From: Cololabis saira
Lineage: Eukaryota; Chordata; Actinopteri; Beloniformes; Belonidae
Assembly (NCBI RefSeq): GCF_033807715.1
Contig: NC_084592.1
Location: 25,877,001 to 25,941,000, forward strand
Reading direction: 5' to 3'
Length of the DNA stretch: 64,000 nucleotides
The notes beneath the pieces are model-generated. The model saw only the letters and a list, made by a program, of their open reading frames with translations, did no database searches and was not told where the DNA came from. This document shows positions 1 to 10,095 of the stretch, in pieces. A program made the translations under genes and the position numbers. How positions within the stretch are numbered: position 1 is the first letter of the stretch; the number at the start of each line of letters is the position of its first letter.

Positions 1-78
1 CTTCTTTAAGTCGAGATTTCAAAGTTTGAAATGATTGATTTCCTCTTTAAATGTGTAACTGTTTGGGGCTGTAACACA

Positions 79-919
79 CAGAGGTGGACAGAGTACTCGA
101 CCCCAGTACTGGAGTAAGAGTACAAATACTACTGGTCAAAATTTACTCCGTTACAAGTAAAAGTAGCTCAGTCAAAATATTACTCGAGTAAGAGATGAAA
201 AGTACTTGCTTTTAAAGGTACTTAAGTCTCCAAAAGTAAATGCTTTTAAATTTACTTTAAGTAAAAGTAAGAGTAAGAGTAAATTTCTTATTTTCCACAT
301 CAGTAAATTACTATTTTTTCTTATTTTAATTTAATTTTAATTTAATTTAATTTTTTAATTTTGTCTGTGGTTTGTCTGTGCCCTCGTTTTTTAGTCGGTC
401 GAACTCAAACATTGAGTTAAGATACGGCCAAGGATTTTGTGAAAGTCCCTGCTCCGAGTCCGGCTCATTATCAGACTCAGACGACTCAGCGGATTGTCTT
501 TCTTCTCCTGACGCAGGCGTAGCCATTGTTGCGGCTCTGTCTTGACTTGTTGCGGCTCTGTCTTGACAAACGCAGGCTACTTTGGCGGTATCGTTTTGAG
601 GAGGCTTGACGTATTTCCGCTTTACGTACATCCCAGTGGAGAGCGTGCACTGTGATAGGTCTCCTCCTTTGACAAAAACAGCTTGTGTCCAATAGGATTT
701 TAGGGAAGAAGAAAAAAGAGCAGACCTGAAAGTAACGAGTACTTTTCAGCCTTCCTAGAAATTTACTCGAGTAAAAGTAAAAATATTTGTCTTGGAAATG
801 TATTCAAGTAAGAGTAATAAGTACCAAAGAAATCTAATACTCAAGTAAAGTACAAATCCTCTGGATATGTACTTAAGTACAGTACTCAAGTAAATTTACT
901 CCGTTACTGTCCACCACTG
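79..919. mobile_element. Non-autonomous hAT transposon (CAGAGGTGGACAG family), copy 1
   Basis: The left end reads CAGAGGTGGACAG and the right end CTGTCCACCACTG, imperfect terminal inverted repeats. The 8-bp direct repeat GTAACACA lies at 71-78 and 920-927 and is the target-site duplication. An 8-bp duplication with short inverted ends is the hAT signature. The interior has many TACTC/GAGTA motifs near both ends and a remnant of coding sequence on the minus strand. A second copy lies in the opposite orientation at 25701-26618. Confidence 0.88.
347..631 (-). pseudogene. N-terminal fragment of a hAT transposase inside the 79-919 element
   Basis: A 94-codon minus-strand frame that starts MYVKRKYVKPP and contains an acidic serine stretch followed by NPWPYLNSMFEFDR. 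The same peptide motifs recur in the copy at 25701-26618, where the sequence runs on into an FKCLLC motif resembling the start of a BED-type zinc finger. In this copy the frame leaves the homology just after that point. The rest of a transposase (about 600 residues in the family) is absent, so it cannot be functional. Assignment to hAT rests on the 8-bp target duplication of the host element. Confidence 0.55.
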
Positions 920-927
920 GTAACACA

Positions 928-2588
928 CTAGTGGTCAGCTGAACTAAGATGCATGTCTCTTTATTATTGTTGCTAGTTATTGCATACATTTTTGTAAACG
1001 CGGTTGAGGGTTGACCTTTTCCTTTGTTATGCTTGACCTCAATGATGATGTCACCAGCCGTGACCTCATAGATGACATGACATAACTTTGATAAGATGCG
1101 TGTGATACATATCAAATGTCATATGGAAATAACAAGTTAAGAACTCTGGCAGCTATATGGACCTGTGTTGCATTGTTGCACTCACAGTTTATAATTTTGC
1201 AGTTTAAACATTAATATTAGTGTTTTTTTTGCTGAACAAGACAAAGGAGTTACAGTTTTTAACAGTTCAAATCCTTCTAAGATGTGTGAAATGCATAAAA
1301 GACATGTGAGTGAACTGTTTATTTTTATGGACATGGGGTATTTGTGATTATTGCAGTTGTTATTATACAAATTCAGTTCTTTCCAAAAGCACTAGTTATT
1401 ATTAATGTTTATCTCCAAAGAGAAAGGTGTTGTATTGCATTTACCAGTGCACACATGTTAAACTGGACTGTCTCTGTCTAATAGTGAGAAGACTTTTTTT
1501 TTGATAAAAGAGTGAGGATGTTCCTCTTTTCTCCAGATCCATCCCCTCCCTGCCCAGGAATGTCCTCAGTAAGTCACTGGACAGTAGTCACTGGTTTCCA
1601 AACCACTTCCTGACTGTCAGTTCCCCAGAGACTGCGACTCAGAGGAGTAATTTTTTCCACCAGTGTGAATGCTAATGTCTGCCCTGAGGAGTTATTCATG
1701 GGCTGGGATGGATCTGGCTTTCATGAAGCGCACTGGACAGACAGCACAAGGTTTATGAGCACAAGGGTTTTGTAAGACTCAGGGTTGCTGCATTCATGGG
1801 GCATTACATTTTTATCTGATCCCACAGTGTTGATACAACCGGAGCTTAGACAAATGTCTGCCTCCAGTGTAGACTTGTCCTTGTTTGGAAGTTGTGAAGT
1901 TGTGAGCTCTAGGATTTAAATGTCTGTGCAATGACTGCTTGTTCATGGTGTGAAGAAGCGCAGTAGCAGCACGTAGGAACGAACCGTAGGAGGATACAAG
2001 TTGTTTGATTGGACTTCCCTTTCTCCGACAATCCTTGAGCTCGCTGATTTGCAAAACTTTGCTTTCCATAGTTTTTTTGCAGGATTATAATGCTGCAAGT
2101 TTTACTGGCATTTCAGCAGGTGTTTTAAGGGTCCTGCTGTCTTGTGCAACTCCCCTGTCCCACCTCTCAATCATTTGTGCTGTTACATTTAGCTGCCATG
2201 GATTGTGGACAAACTTTATCCCTCCTTTCCACTTGTCAGTTCATATGAAATATGGAACATGCCCCCTGGTGTTGAACACGAGGAAGTACCGTTCTTTAGC
2301 AGTGGGTTTGCTTGACAACTCTACCAATTTAGACTTTACATTTCACTGCATAATTCAATCAACAGAAAAAAAAAGTTAATTATTCAAAAGCCTGTAAGCG
2401 ATTCACGTTGTGCTAGCCAACATTGAATACTAGAACAGTGTAAATGTTCACTCTGAAATCCACCACACGAGTTAAAATCTTCTGATGCATGCGATGCATA
2501 TAACCCCTTGCTTACATGCAGGTGTTATTTTTTGAAAATATAGCGTAACATTACTGTTCATTGACTTTGAAACAGGTGACATCAAGCG
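928..2588. other. Non-coding stretch, no gene recognised
   Basis: AT-rich unique-looking sequence. Open frames here are short, lack codon structure or neighbouring splice-compatible exons, and resemble no family I know. No RNA gene or repeat was recognised. Confidence 0.5.
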
Positions 2589-2596
2589 TTGCTGAA

Positions 2597-3370
2597 TAGG
2601 GGTGGGTATTGGGAAGGACCTCACGATACGATACGCATCACGATACTTGAGCCACGATACGATACACATTGCGATATCCCGATTATGCGATATCCCGATT
2701 ATTATATTCTACATAGTTCACCGAAAATTTTAAAAATGCATTACACATCTTAAAATCCAAGTTGTATATATGTACATCAGATGATAGTGATGGATCTTAA
2801 AATCTGAGTTGCACGTTCATCAGATTATAGTGACAATTCATGGGACAAACTGAGTCAAAACAATGTTTTATTATAACTATACAAGCTGAAGTTACAACAT
2901 ATTTGTATATGTTTTTAATATTATTTACATCATATGAAATTAACATTAAATTTAGTATGAGGTTGCTTTAATTATTTGGCAAATGATAATAAACACAAGA
3001 AAGATGGTACTAAAACCAAGGACAGGCACAGTGATCAGTCAGTATAGATATAAATCCATAAATAAATAAACCTCTGTCCATTATTTTTCATTTTTTAAGG
3101 ACAGGCAATTGTGTTATATCAAAAATAAATTATAAAATGAAATAAAACGTGAAATAAAACCTGAGCTCAGTGCAGGGCCCTCCCAGGGTTGGTAGAGAGT
3201 GGCAATGCCCAGGACTGTCACTTAGGTAGGAGCACTGGGTAATATAATGGGAAAAAAATCGGGGATAAAAAAAATAAAAAAAATCGATATTCAAATTTTG
3301 AATATTGATATTGAATCAGCTGGAAAAGTATCGCGATATATTGCCATATCGATATTTTTGCCCACCCCTA
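2597..3370. mobile_element. Non-autonomous hAT transposon (TAGGGGTGGG ends)
   Basis: Termini are TAGGGGTGGG and CCCACCCCTA, perfect inverted repeats. The 8-bp target duplication TTGCTGAA lies at 2589-2596 and 3371-3378. Both ends carry repeated GATA/CGAT motifs (CACGATACGATACG at the left, ATCGATATTTTTG at the right). No transposase is present. The target belongs to a short sequence (GTGAYRTCAAGCGTTGCTGAA) that recurs at 3761-3782. Confidence 0.9.
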
Positions 3371-3391
3371 TTGCTGAACTGTATTGTGTGT

Positions 3392-3453
3392 CGGTGACGT
3401 CACGGTGACGTCACGGTGACGTCACGGTGACGTCACGGTGACGTCACGGTGAC
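3392..3453. repeat. 11-bp tandem array carrying five CRE palindromes
   Basis: The unit GGTGACGTCAC repeats with an 11-bp period. Perfect TGACGTCA octamers begin at 3395, 3406, 3417, 3428 and 3439, and a sixth broken unit (TGACAGC) follows. TGACGTCA is the consensus CREB/ATF site. Whether it is bound in cells cannot be told from sequence, and no promoter or first exon was found close by. Confidence 0.8.
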
Positions 3454-4222
3454 AGCGTTGCTCCGGCCAAAAGGGAACTATCAACTTTTCACAGTTTGGC
3501 GGGAGCTTCAGCCAATAAAATTGCAGCTATGTAGCTGGTGTTAGGTAATGAAGTCATATAGGGGGTGAGATGATTTTATAATTATACGGCTTACTTCTGC
3601 AGCAAGCAAGAAGAAATTTGATTGGCCGTTTATGTTTAATGAAGGTAAGATGAAATCCACTGTCAAATGTTGGCGCAGCGCTGCTGTGTGAGCTACTTGT
3701 ATTTCATTGCTAGACACTTCAGGAGCGTAAGCAGCATTCCCTCTATTGATTCTAAATGGGGTGATGTCAAGCGTTGCTGAACTGAATTGTAGGCCCCTTG
3801 TGTTGTGTTAGAAATGTTGCATCGAAGTTGAGAAAAGTTAAAAAATTTTTAGGGGTCAATATAGACATCGGTAAATCAAAATCCAGCTAGTGCTAGCAAA
3901 TGATAGGGCAGGTCCATACAATATTGATCCATATAAAAGTGAAAGCTGAGCCTGATCGTGTTGCACGTAAGATGCACGCAAAGTCTTCCTCTTCTCCTGC
4001 TACTGTATTGTTGTCGTGCTGTGTCTGTTGTTATTCCTGCTTCCGTGGTCCCTTCATTTCCGGCAGGGGGAGTCCCAGGCCAGTCAACCGTGGATTGCGT
4101 ATACATGTCGGAATAGCTTGATTTAGAGCAGCATTATCTGGCTCGATTTCAAGAATTCCTGTGTGGTTCAACTACAGCCCGACTGAGGTGTATACATGGC
4201 TTTTGAAACTTTGATATTAGCT
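3454..4222. other. Non-coding stretch, no gene recognised
   Basis: No splice-compatible exon or known repeat recognised. A second copy of the short motif containing the hAT target duplication at 2589-2596 occurs at 3761-3782. Confidence 0.45.
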
Positions 4223-4599
4223 CAGGGTTTCCGCGGGGTTTTAAAAAGTATTAAAAAGTGATAAATGAAAATTGCCAAATTTAAGTCCATTAAAAGTGTT
4301 AAATTCACTGTCAGAGGTATTATTTTTTTTTAAATTGGTATTATTTTTTACCTTTTACATTTTAAGCTGTCTATTTTATTGTCATTCACAAAGTGAAATA
4401 AATGTGAAACATCTGGTCAACATCAATGAGTCTATAAATCTGTTCTGTATAGTTTTCTATAGTTCAAAATCTGTATTAATGTTAAAAGGTCCGTGATTAA
4501 CACTTAATGTTGTGACAGTTTTTTAAAAAAATCTGAAGGTAGTGAAAAAGGTATTAAATTGGTATTAAATTTAACATAAGGATTGCTGTATAAACCCTG
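4223..4599. mobile_element. Short hAT-like MITE (CAGGGTTT ends)
   Basis: The left end CAGGGTTTCC pairs with the right end ATAAACCCTG. TTAGCT precedes the left end and TAGCTGG follows the right end, consistent with a decayed target duplication. The interior is A/T-rich with TATTAAA motifs at both ends. There is no coding sequence. Confidence 0.6.
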
Positions 4600-4741
4600 T
4601 AGCTGGACTAATCCAATATTCACACTTTCTCTTTGTGCATGTAAATGTACTGAGAGTCCCTTGGCTTAGCGACATCTAGGATGAACAGTCAGACAATGGA
4701 AATGTGTTTTGTGGTAAGATAAATATCAGTGTTCCAGGTTA

Positions 4742-5060
4742 GAATAGAATAGAATAGAAAGCCTTTATTATCATTGTACATGTACAGTGGAATTGGGCAG
4801 CAGCTCCGTCAAAGTGCACACATGCAAAGACTATGTAAACAAGGAAGCATAAATGTATATATATGTACACATACTATAAACAAGAGTGAATGGGAGGATA
4901 AAATATGTACATGGATGGGTGGGGGGATATTGCACTTAAATGAATGGAAGGATAATATTGCCCTTGAAAGGATGGGAGTATTGCACATAGGTTATTTCCA
5001 CGAACAAATTGGTGCCATGTGTCTCCAGACCATCAGGGCAAAAGATAAAAAGCACCATCC
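4742..5060 (-). mobile_element. 3' end of a LINE retrotransposon (AGAAT tail), fragment
   Basis: On the minus strand the sequence ends with AATAAAGGC followed by a short (TTCTA)n array, the form of a non-LTR retrotransposon 3' end with a polyadenylation signal and a microsatellite tail. No reverse transcriptase coding is left. The right boundary is approximate. Confidence 0.5.
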
Positions 5061-5280
5061 AGTTTGTTAACAGCATCAGCTCTGTGATGGTCTGGGGTTG
5101 TATGTGTGTCCTTGTTGGATGTAATTTACATTTCTTTGATGGCGGTATTTATTTAGAAAAACAATGCAATAATCTGCCAGTCTGGTTGTCCAATGAAGAA
5201 TGTGATGACAACAGCGGCATTTAAGTGTTGTGTAAGGAAATGGAAACACTCTAGAAGTGGTAAAAGCTTTACTATCACAA

Positions 5281-5430
5281 ATGATGGATGGATGGATGGA
5301 TGGATGGATGGATGGATGGATGGATGGATGGATGGATGGATGGATGGATGGATGGATGGATGGATGGATGGATGGATGGATGGATGGATGGATGGATGGA
5401 TGGATGGATGGATGGATGGATGGATGGATA
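5281..5430. repeat. (ATGG)n microsatellite
   Basis: About 36 near-perfect tandem GATG/ATGG units. They give spurious WMDG/SIHP frames on both strands. Confidence 0.97.
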
Positions 5431-6725
5431 ACCTGCTTCTGTATGTCATTATTACTTTTGTTCCAATCACAGTATAAATCTGGACGGGGACAAAATTGCT
5501 GCAGTAAAATGTTTCTGCTCATCTGAGAAGAAGTGCATTTCTTTTCTTTAAATTGAACACCAGGGGGCGTGGTTTGCATATCATATGGAATTAGAGACCA
5601 AGCAAACCTATGTGGAAACAGGGTGTAAAGCTTTAGAAAGGTGAAACATTATTGTCAAATGCTTATCAGGTGTATTCAGATTCATTATGATTTCTTCTTC
5701 TTCTTCTCAGAGGTTCAGAATTATTTTTTGTGTTGTTTATAAAAGCACTCTCCTGGCTTAGTCATGGCCCAAACACTGTCCAAAACCAAATCTTATTTCA
5801 TGAAGCATTTGGCCCTGATTGTAGCACCTTCATCAAAATCCAGTGATACCTCTGATGCGTTCTTTCCTACTCTGCTGTTAATCCACCCATCTTTTTTCTA
5901 CACCTGCTTCATCCCGTTCACAGTTGCAGAGAGGCCGAAGCCTCTCCCAGCTGTCTCTATTGTAAATTGTTTCTCCGATACAGTCACCATCCAAGTCAGT
6001 CACATTCATCATCGGCATCATCGTCATTCTCCACTGAACTCCATTTCAGTGTTTCTGCAGAAAGTGGAAAAACTCATTTGAGTTCTTTTTTATTTGCAAA
6101 CGTGTGCTTTCAATCATCTGATACACAGGGATGGGGGAGGGATGTGAATCGATCGTTTACTTTTGAGCTTTTTCTGATGACTCAGAAAGCGCTGAGTCAA
6201 CGCTTTCTTCACCACCAGTGTACGCCTCAGCAGTTGCAGCACCGCACAAACTCCATCACAGTCCATTCTCATTGTCCCTATCGCCGTGCATAAGCTCTTT
6301 CGGGACTCTTTCTCTTCATTTGCATCCCATATTTTTCCGAAAGAGAAGCATGCTCTTTTATTTACATTTACTGACCTGCCACTCATATTCAAATTGGAGA
6401 AAAAATAAGGCACTTAGATAAAGTCTCAGCTTTTATGAAGCCATTTTTTCACAAGCACCAGCACATGTCCTACAGCAGTGGCATCAGAGATTGGAAATGT
6501 CCAAGGTGGAATTCTTGCAGAAATCTTTCATCAAGCTCCCCCGAGTGTGGAGTTGGCGCTTCATACGCTTTTCTTTTTAATGTAAAACCACTGTTGTGGA
6601 TATTTTTGAATGTGATATGAGTTATATATCAACCCACACAAAACAACCACAAAGAGGCTCAACTCTGATCACTTTTTGTCTACGTAAGTGTCACACTCAT
6701 CCTGCTTTCTAGTCACTTCAGCTTC
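5431..6725. other. Non-coding stretch, no gene recognised
   Basis: Several open frames of 60-110 codons overlap each other on both strands, with no splice context or recognisable family. I see no gene here. Confidence 0.45.
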
Positions 6726-7043
6726 TTAAAGGTATTGTGACATAATTTTTAACATGCTTTTAACACTATTAAAAGTCTTGGCCAATATCCCTCAAATGTG
6801 TCTAAAAAGGTGTAACAAGAAAAACTTCACTCCAGTACTCCATGCCTGGCTTTTTTATGACTGTGTTTTTTGCGCAGTGAAAAACGCATCCTTTTCCCCC
6901 TTTCCTGTCAATCATTGCCCCGCTCCCCTCAGATGAACGAAAACGTACAGTTTTTTTCCTCACAGCATCTCACGCTACCATAGCAACACCGAAGGACACA
7001 GCAATAGTTTTTATTTATTCCAAAACTTTTTTTTATATATACA

Positions 7044-7159
7044 ATGGCGGCTAATGCGCATTTATTCGACCCCGAATCAGATCCCGAAGTAGATCTTTTA
7101 CTTCAAGATAGTCCACAACAAGTTTGTCCACGACGCACACAGCAGACAGTGGATCAATG
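7044..7159 (+). pseudogene. First-exon remnant of the TTAA element's own gene
   Basis: An ATG frame reading MAANAHLFDPESDPEVDLLL continues to VDQW and is followed by a consensus-like donor GTATGT at 7160. The acidic, ordered reading frame ending at a donor suggests the 5' exon of an autonomous parent whose remaining exons were deleted. The product is unknown to me. The frame does not resemble lims1 or any neighbouring host gene. Confidence 0.4.
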
Positions 7160-7349
7160 GTATGTGATTTTGTCTTGCCGATCATATGCAAACTGTTTAC
7201 AGTATACCATATGATAACGTTTTCAACGTTAGCCTCAACAGACGCTATCAAAATAAACAAGGAAGGTAGAGGAGAGGAGACAGGGGGAGGGGAGGAGGGG
7301 GCGGAGAGAGGTTAGGTGATGGGCAGGGAGCTGGGTGGAGGGGGCGGTG

Positions 7350-7383
7350 ATTTAGCGGACCTATACTTATAGGTCCGCTAAAT
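7350..7383. repeat. Perfect 16-bp inverted repeat (hairpin) inside the TTAA element
   Basis: ATTTAGCGGACCTATA and its exact reverse complement are separated only by CT. The paralogous position in the second copy (near 43230-43260) also contains an inverted GCGGGCC/GGCCCGC motif, but not the same perfect stem. Confidence 0.75.
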
Positions 7384-7843
7384 CCCCAACCAGATGCGCC
7401 GTTTTTGCATAATCATGCGGAAACTCCCAGAAAGCACACAATACACTGAATGTTAAAAGTTCGTTTTTCATTTTTTTTGGGTGTAATTGATGTCAAGACA
7501 CCCAACAAAACACAAAAAATCAAGAAAAATTTGTTTTTCATGTCACAATCCCTTTAAATGTTGTCTGATTGGTCAGACGTCTGCAAGTATCAGTTTCTTT
7601 TTGTTTGGTATTTTGGTTTCGTCATGGTTGGCATCTCCTGTCGAATCCTCATAACCACACAAACAAACGTGTGTTTACATTCTGGAGAGGGTTTTTGATT
7701 TAAAAGAGATTTTCCTCAGAAGAGTCACTAAACCTGTTGAATGTAAGGTATTTGAATCTTCTCTAATGTGATAAATTGCCAAACTAAAACAGAAGGAAGT
7801 ACGCAACAACAGGATGTGCAATGGGCCGCCAGTTATTACAGAG

Positions 7844-7986
<143 letters not shown>

Positions 7987-8059
7987 TGAACAATGACAAC
8001 ACCAGAACAATGTGTCCATTTAATGGTGGGAAGATTTGGATCAAACATAGAGATACATA

Positions 8060-8734
8060 GTCCATGGGCCAGAGCCCAAAATTTCAGTGGTCAGCACCAC
8101 TCAAGGTGACCAAACTTACTTATGATTTTAGAAAAGATCCATGTCTATAGATTATATCTTGGTAAGATAACCCTTCCTGAGTGGCAGCGTTATCATAGTT
8201 ATCAGCTCATTAAGTTACCACCCCCTTCAGAAAATTACATTTTAGACGCTGGTGCATATCCTGGTTTAGACTCATGTACAGGAAATATGTCAATGTGTCA
8301 CAATATTGTCTTTGGTATCATTTTAAAGGGGTCCTTTTAAGCATTCATTCAAGCTAAGATGTGAATCTTTCTGACCAACATAGAGTTCACTGCAGCCCTT
8401 TAAACTATAAACAACACACATTTTTACACAATTTTCGCCTAAATGATATACTATTTTTTAGCCCTGTGTCATCTAGGAACAACAGAGACACAAAATACAA
8501 TAACTGGAATACTCACAGGACCATAAGGATTCAGGGAATGTATAATATACCCAATTTAGAATCATCAATTAACCTGAAGGGGGTGGGTGACTTCATGAGC
8601 TGATAACTATGATACAGCTGCCACTCCGGAAGGTTATCTTACCAAAATATTATCTATAGACATAGATCTTTTCAAAAATCATAAGTAAGTTTGGTCACTT
8701 TGAGTGGGACTGATATCTGGTCTGGCCCATGGAC
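8060..8734. mobile_element. TA-flanked MITE with long terminal inverted repeats
   Basis: Ends GTCCATGGGCCAGA and its complement are flanked by TA (8058-8059, 8735-8736). The inverted arms extend about 170 bp on each side: TTGGTAAGATAACC near 8158 has its complement near 8633, and the ACCACCCCCTTC stretch near 8219 has its complement near 8579. A TA duplication with long inverted repeats points to the Tc1/mariner superfamily. There is no transposase frame. Confidence 0.82.
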
Positions 8735-8778
8735 TAACAGTACATGTGCATCTCTCAAGCCCATGTCTTAGTGAGATC

Positions 8779-8782
<4 letters not shown>

Positions 8783-8860
<78 letters not shown>
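8783..8860. repeat. (AC)n microsatellite
   Basis: About 39 AC units just outside the right end of the 8060-8734 MITE, complementary to the TG tract just outside its left end. Confidence 0.97.
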
Positions 8861-8865
<5 letters not shown>

Positions 8866-9649
8866 AGGCAACAACAGACAGGATGCTTTGGGAGTTTGAC
8901 CTCCCGCCCTCTTAGTATAAGCTTTAAAGAAACATTCACAGGTCTGTGAGAATCCCTTTATTGTCCGTTTGCTGTGATCGTTGGTGGCTCCCCTCAGCAC
9001 CTCACACCTCTGTCTTTCCTCTTCTTCACTCCCTCTGTTCCTCACACCCTGCCTCCGGCCTGACAGACCGTCCTACAATACACACAGATATTTTTGTGAT
9101 GGGTTTTTGTTGTTGCATCTGTCTCTTAAAGACATGAATCATTGGCACATAGTGGACAGAACATCCTCTTGTCACCGCAAACGGGAAGTAATGTGGCCCT
9201 GCAGGCTGAGATAATGGCAGTGGGAGGGGTTACAGTAACAGCAAAATAGACTTTAGAAACACTTAACTTCCTCATCCCTGTTGGACACAACATTGGTAAG
9301 ATGTGTTTTTTATTTTTTATTTTTATGGTTACATTTTTTTGTTGTTGTAGGAGTTCTAGCAGCGAGGTTTCATCCCTTCATGCATGTATAAGTTGCATTA
9401 ACGCATTGGTCATCGTGGTTTAGAGGTGAAAGTGACGAAAGTGAAATGGTAAATGCAGAGGTGATAAAAATGCGGCATTGATGTGACAGTGGTACATCAG
9501 AAACATCCCACCGTCGATAGTTACTGCAGAAGTCCTGCGTGAGCAGAGTGTAATAGCTAAAATGAACCACAACGTTACTGTAGCAGGTGATCGCCAGTCA
9601 AAGACAGCTCTGAAGTTTCACGATAAACCGTCAAAAAAATTCCCCACGG
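8861..9649. other. Non-coding stretch, no gene recognised
   Basis: Nothing recognised apart from short T-rich runs. Confidence 0.45.
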
Positions 9650-9694
9650 TAAGAATTTGTCATCTCACGGTAAAAACGATAAATTGAGGAAATG

Positions 9695-9733
<39 letters not shown>

Positions 9734-9737
9734 AGGA

Positions 9738-9785
<48 letters not shown>

Positions 9786-9830
9786 AGAAAGAAATGAGCC
9801 AGAAAGAAAGAAAGAAAGAAATGAGTCTGA

Positions 9831-9862
<32 letters not shown>

Positions 9863-9902
9863 AGAAAGAAATGAGCCAGAAAGAAAGAAAGAAAGAAAGA
9901 AA

Positions 9903-9940
<38 letters not shown>

Positions 9941-10095
9941 ACGAAAGAAAGAACGAAAGAAATGAGCCTGAAAGAAAGAAAGAAAGAAATATTCCCGTTG
10001 ATGACACTTTTTGTATTGGTATTTTTTTTATCGTTATTGGGTTAAATGCCAGAAATTATCGTGATACATTTTTTTGTCCATACCGCCCATCCCTA
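9650..10095. mobile_element. hAT-like MITE with internal GAAA expansion, partial copy
   Basis: The flanks of the GAAA array (AGAATTTGTCATCTC at the left; ATGCCAGAAATTATCGTGAT and TACCGCCCATCCCTA at the right) match those of the complete copy at 18907-19677. The right terminus CCCATCCCTA is present. The left terminus could not be found, so the left edge is approximate. Confidence 0.65.
9692..9990. repeat. (GAAA)n complex microsatellite with ATGAGCC interruptions
   Basis: Purine-only GAAA runs are interrupted by ATGAGCCAGAAA or ATGAGTCTGAAA units. They give artefactual KERK (plus) and FLSF (minus) frames. Confidence 0.95.

Larger units (their letters stand above)
6730..7553. mobile_element. 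TTAA-flanked DNA transposon (AGGGATTGTGACAT family), copy 1
   Basis: Inverted ends AGGTATTGTGACAT and ATGTCACAATCCCT are flanked by TTAA at 6726-6729 and 7554-7557. TTAA target duplications are established for the piggyBac and Kolobok superfamilies, and the termini alone do not decide between them. A related copy at 36776-43430 shares both ends and internal segments. The element keeps one apparent first coding exon (7044-7159) but no transposase core. Confidence 0.82.

Noticed and set aside
2005..2379. 124-codon + strand frame
   Set aside because: No family resemblance, no splice context, overlapping frames on the other strand; likely chance.
5076..5579. Open frames of repeated SIHP/WMDG residues up to 167 codons
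   Set aside because: Translation of the ATGG tetranucleotide array; no coding context.
9692..9990. Regularly spaced repeat considered as CRISPR-like array
   Set aside because: Purine tetranucleotide microsatellite in a vertebrate genome, with no unique spacers.
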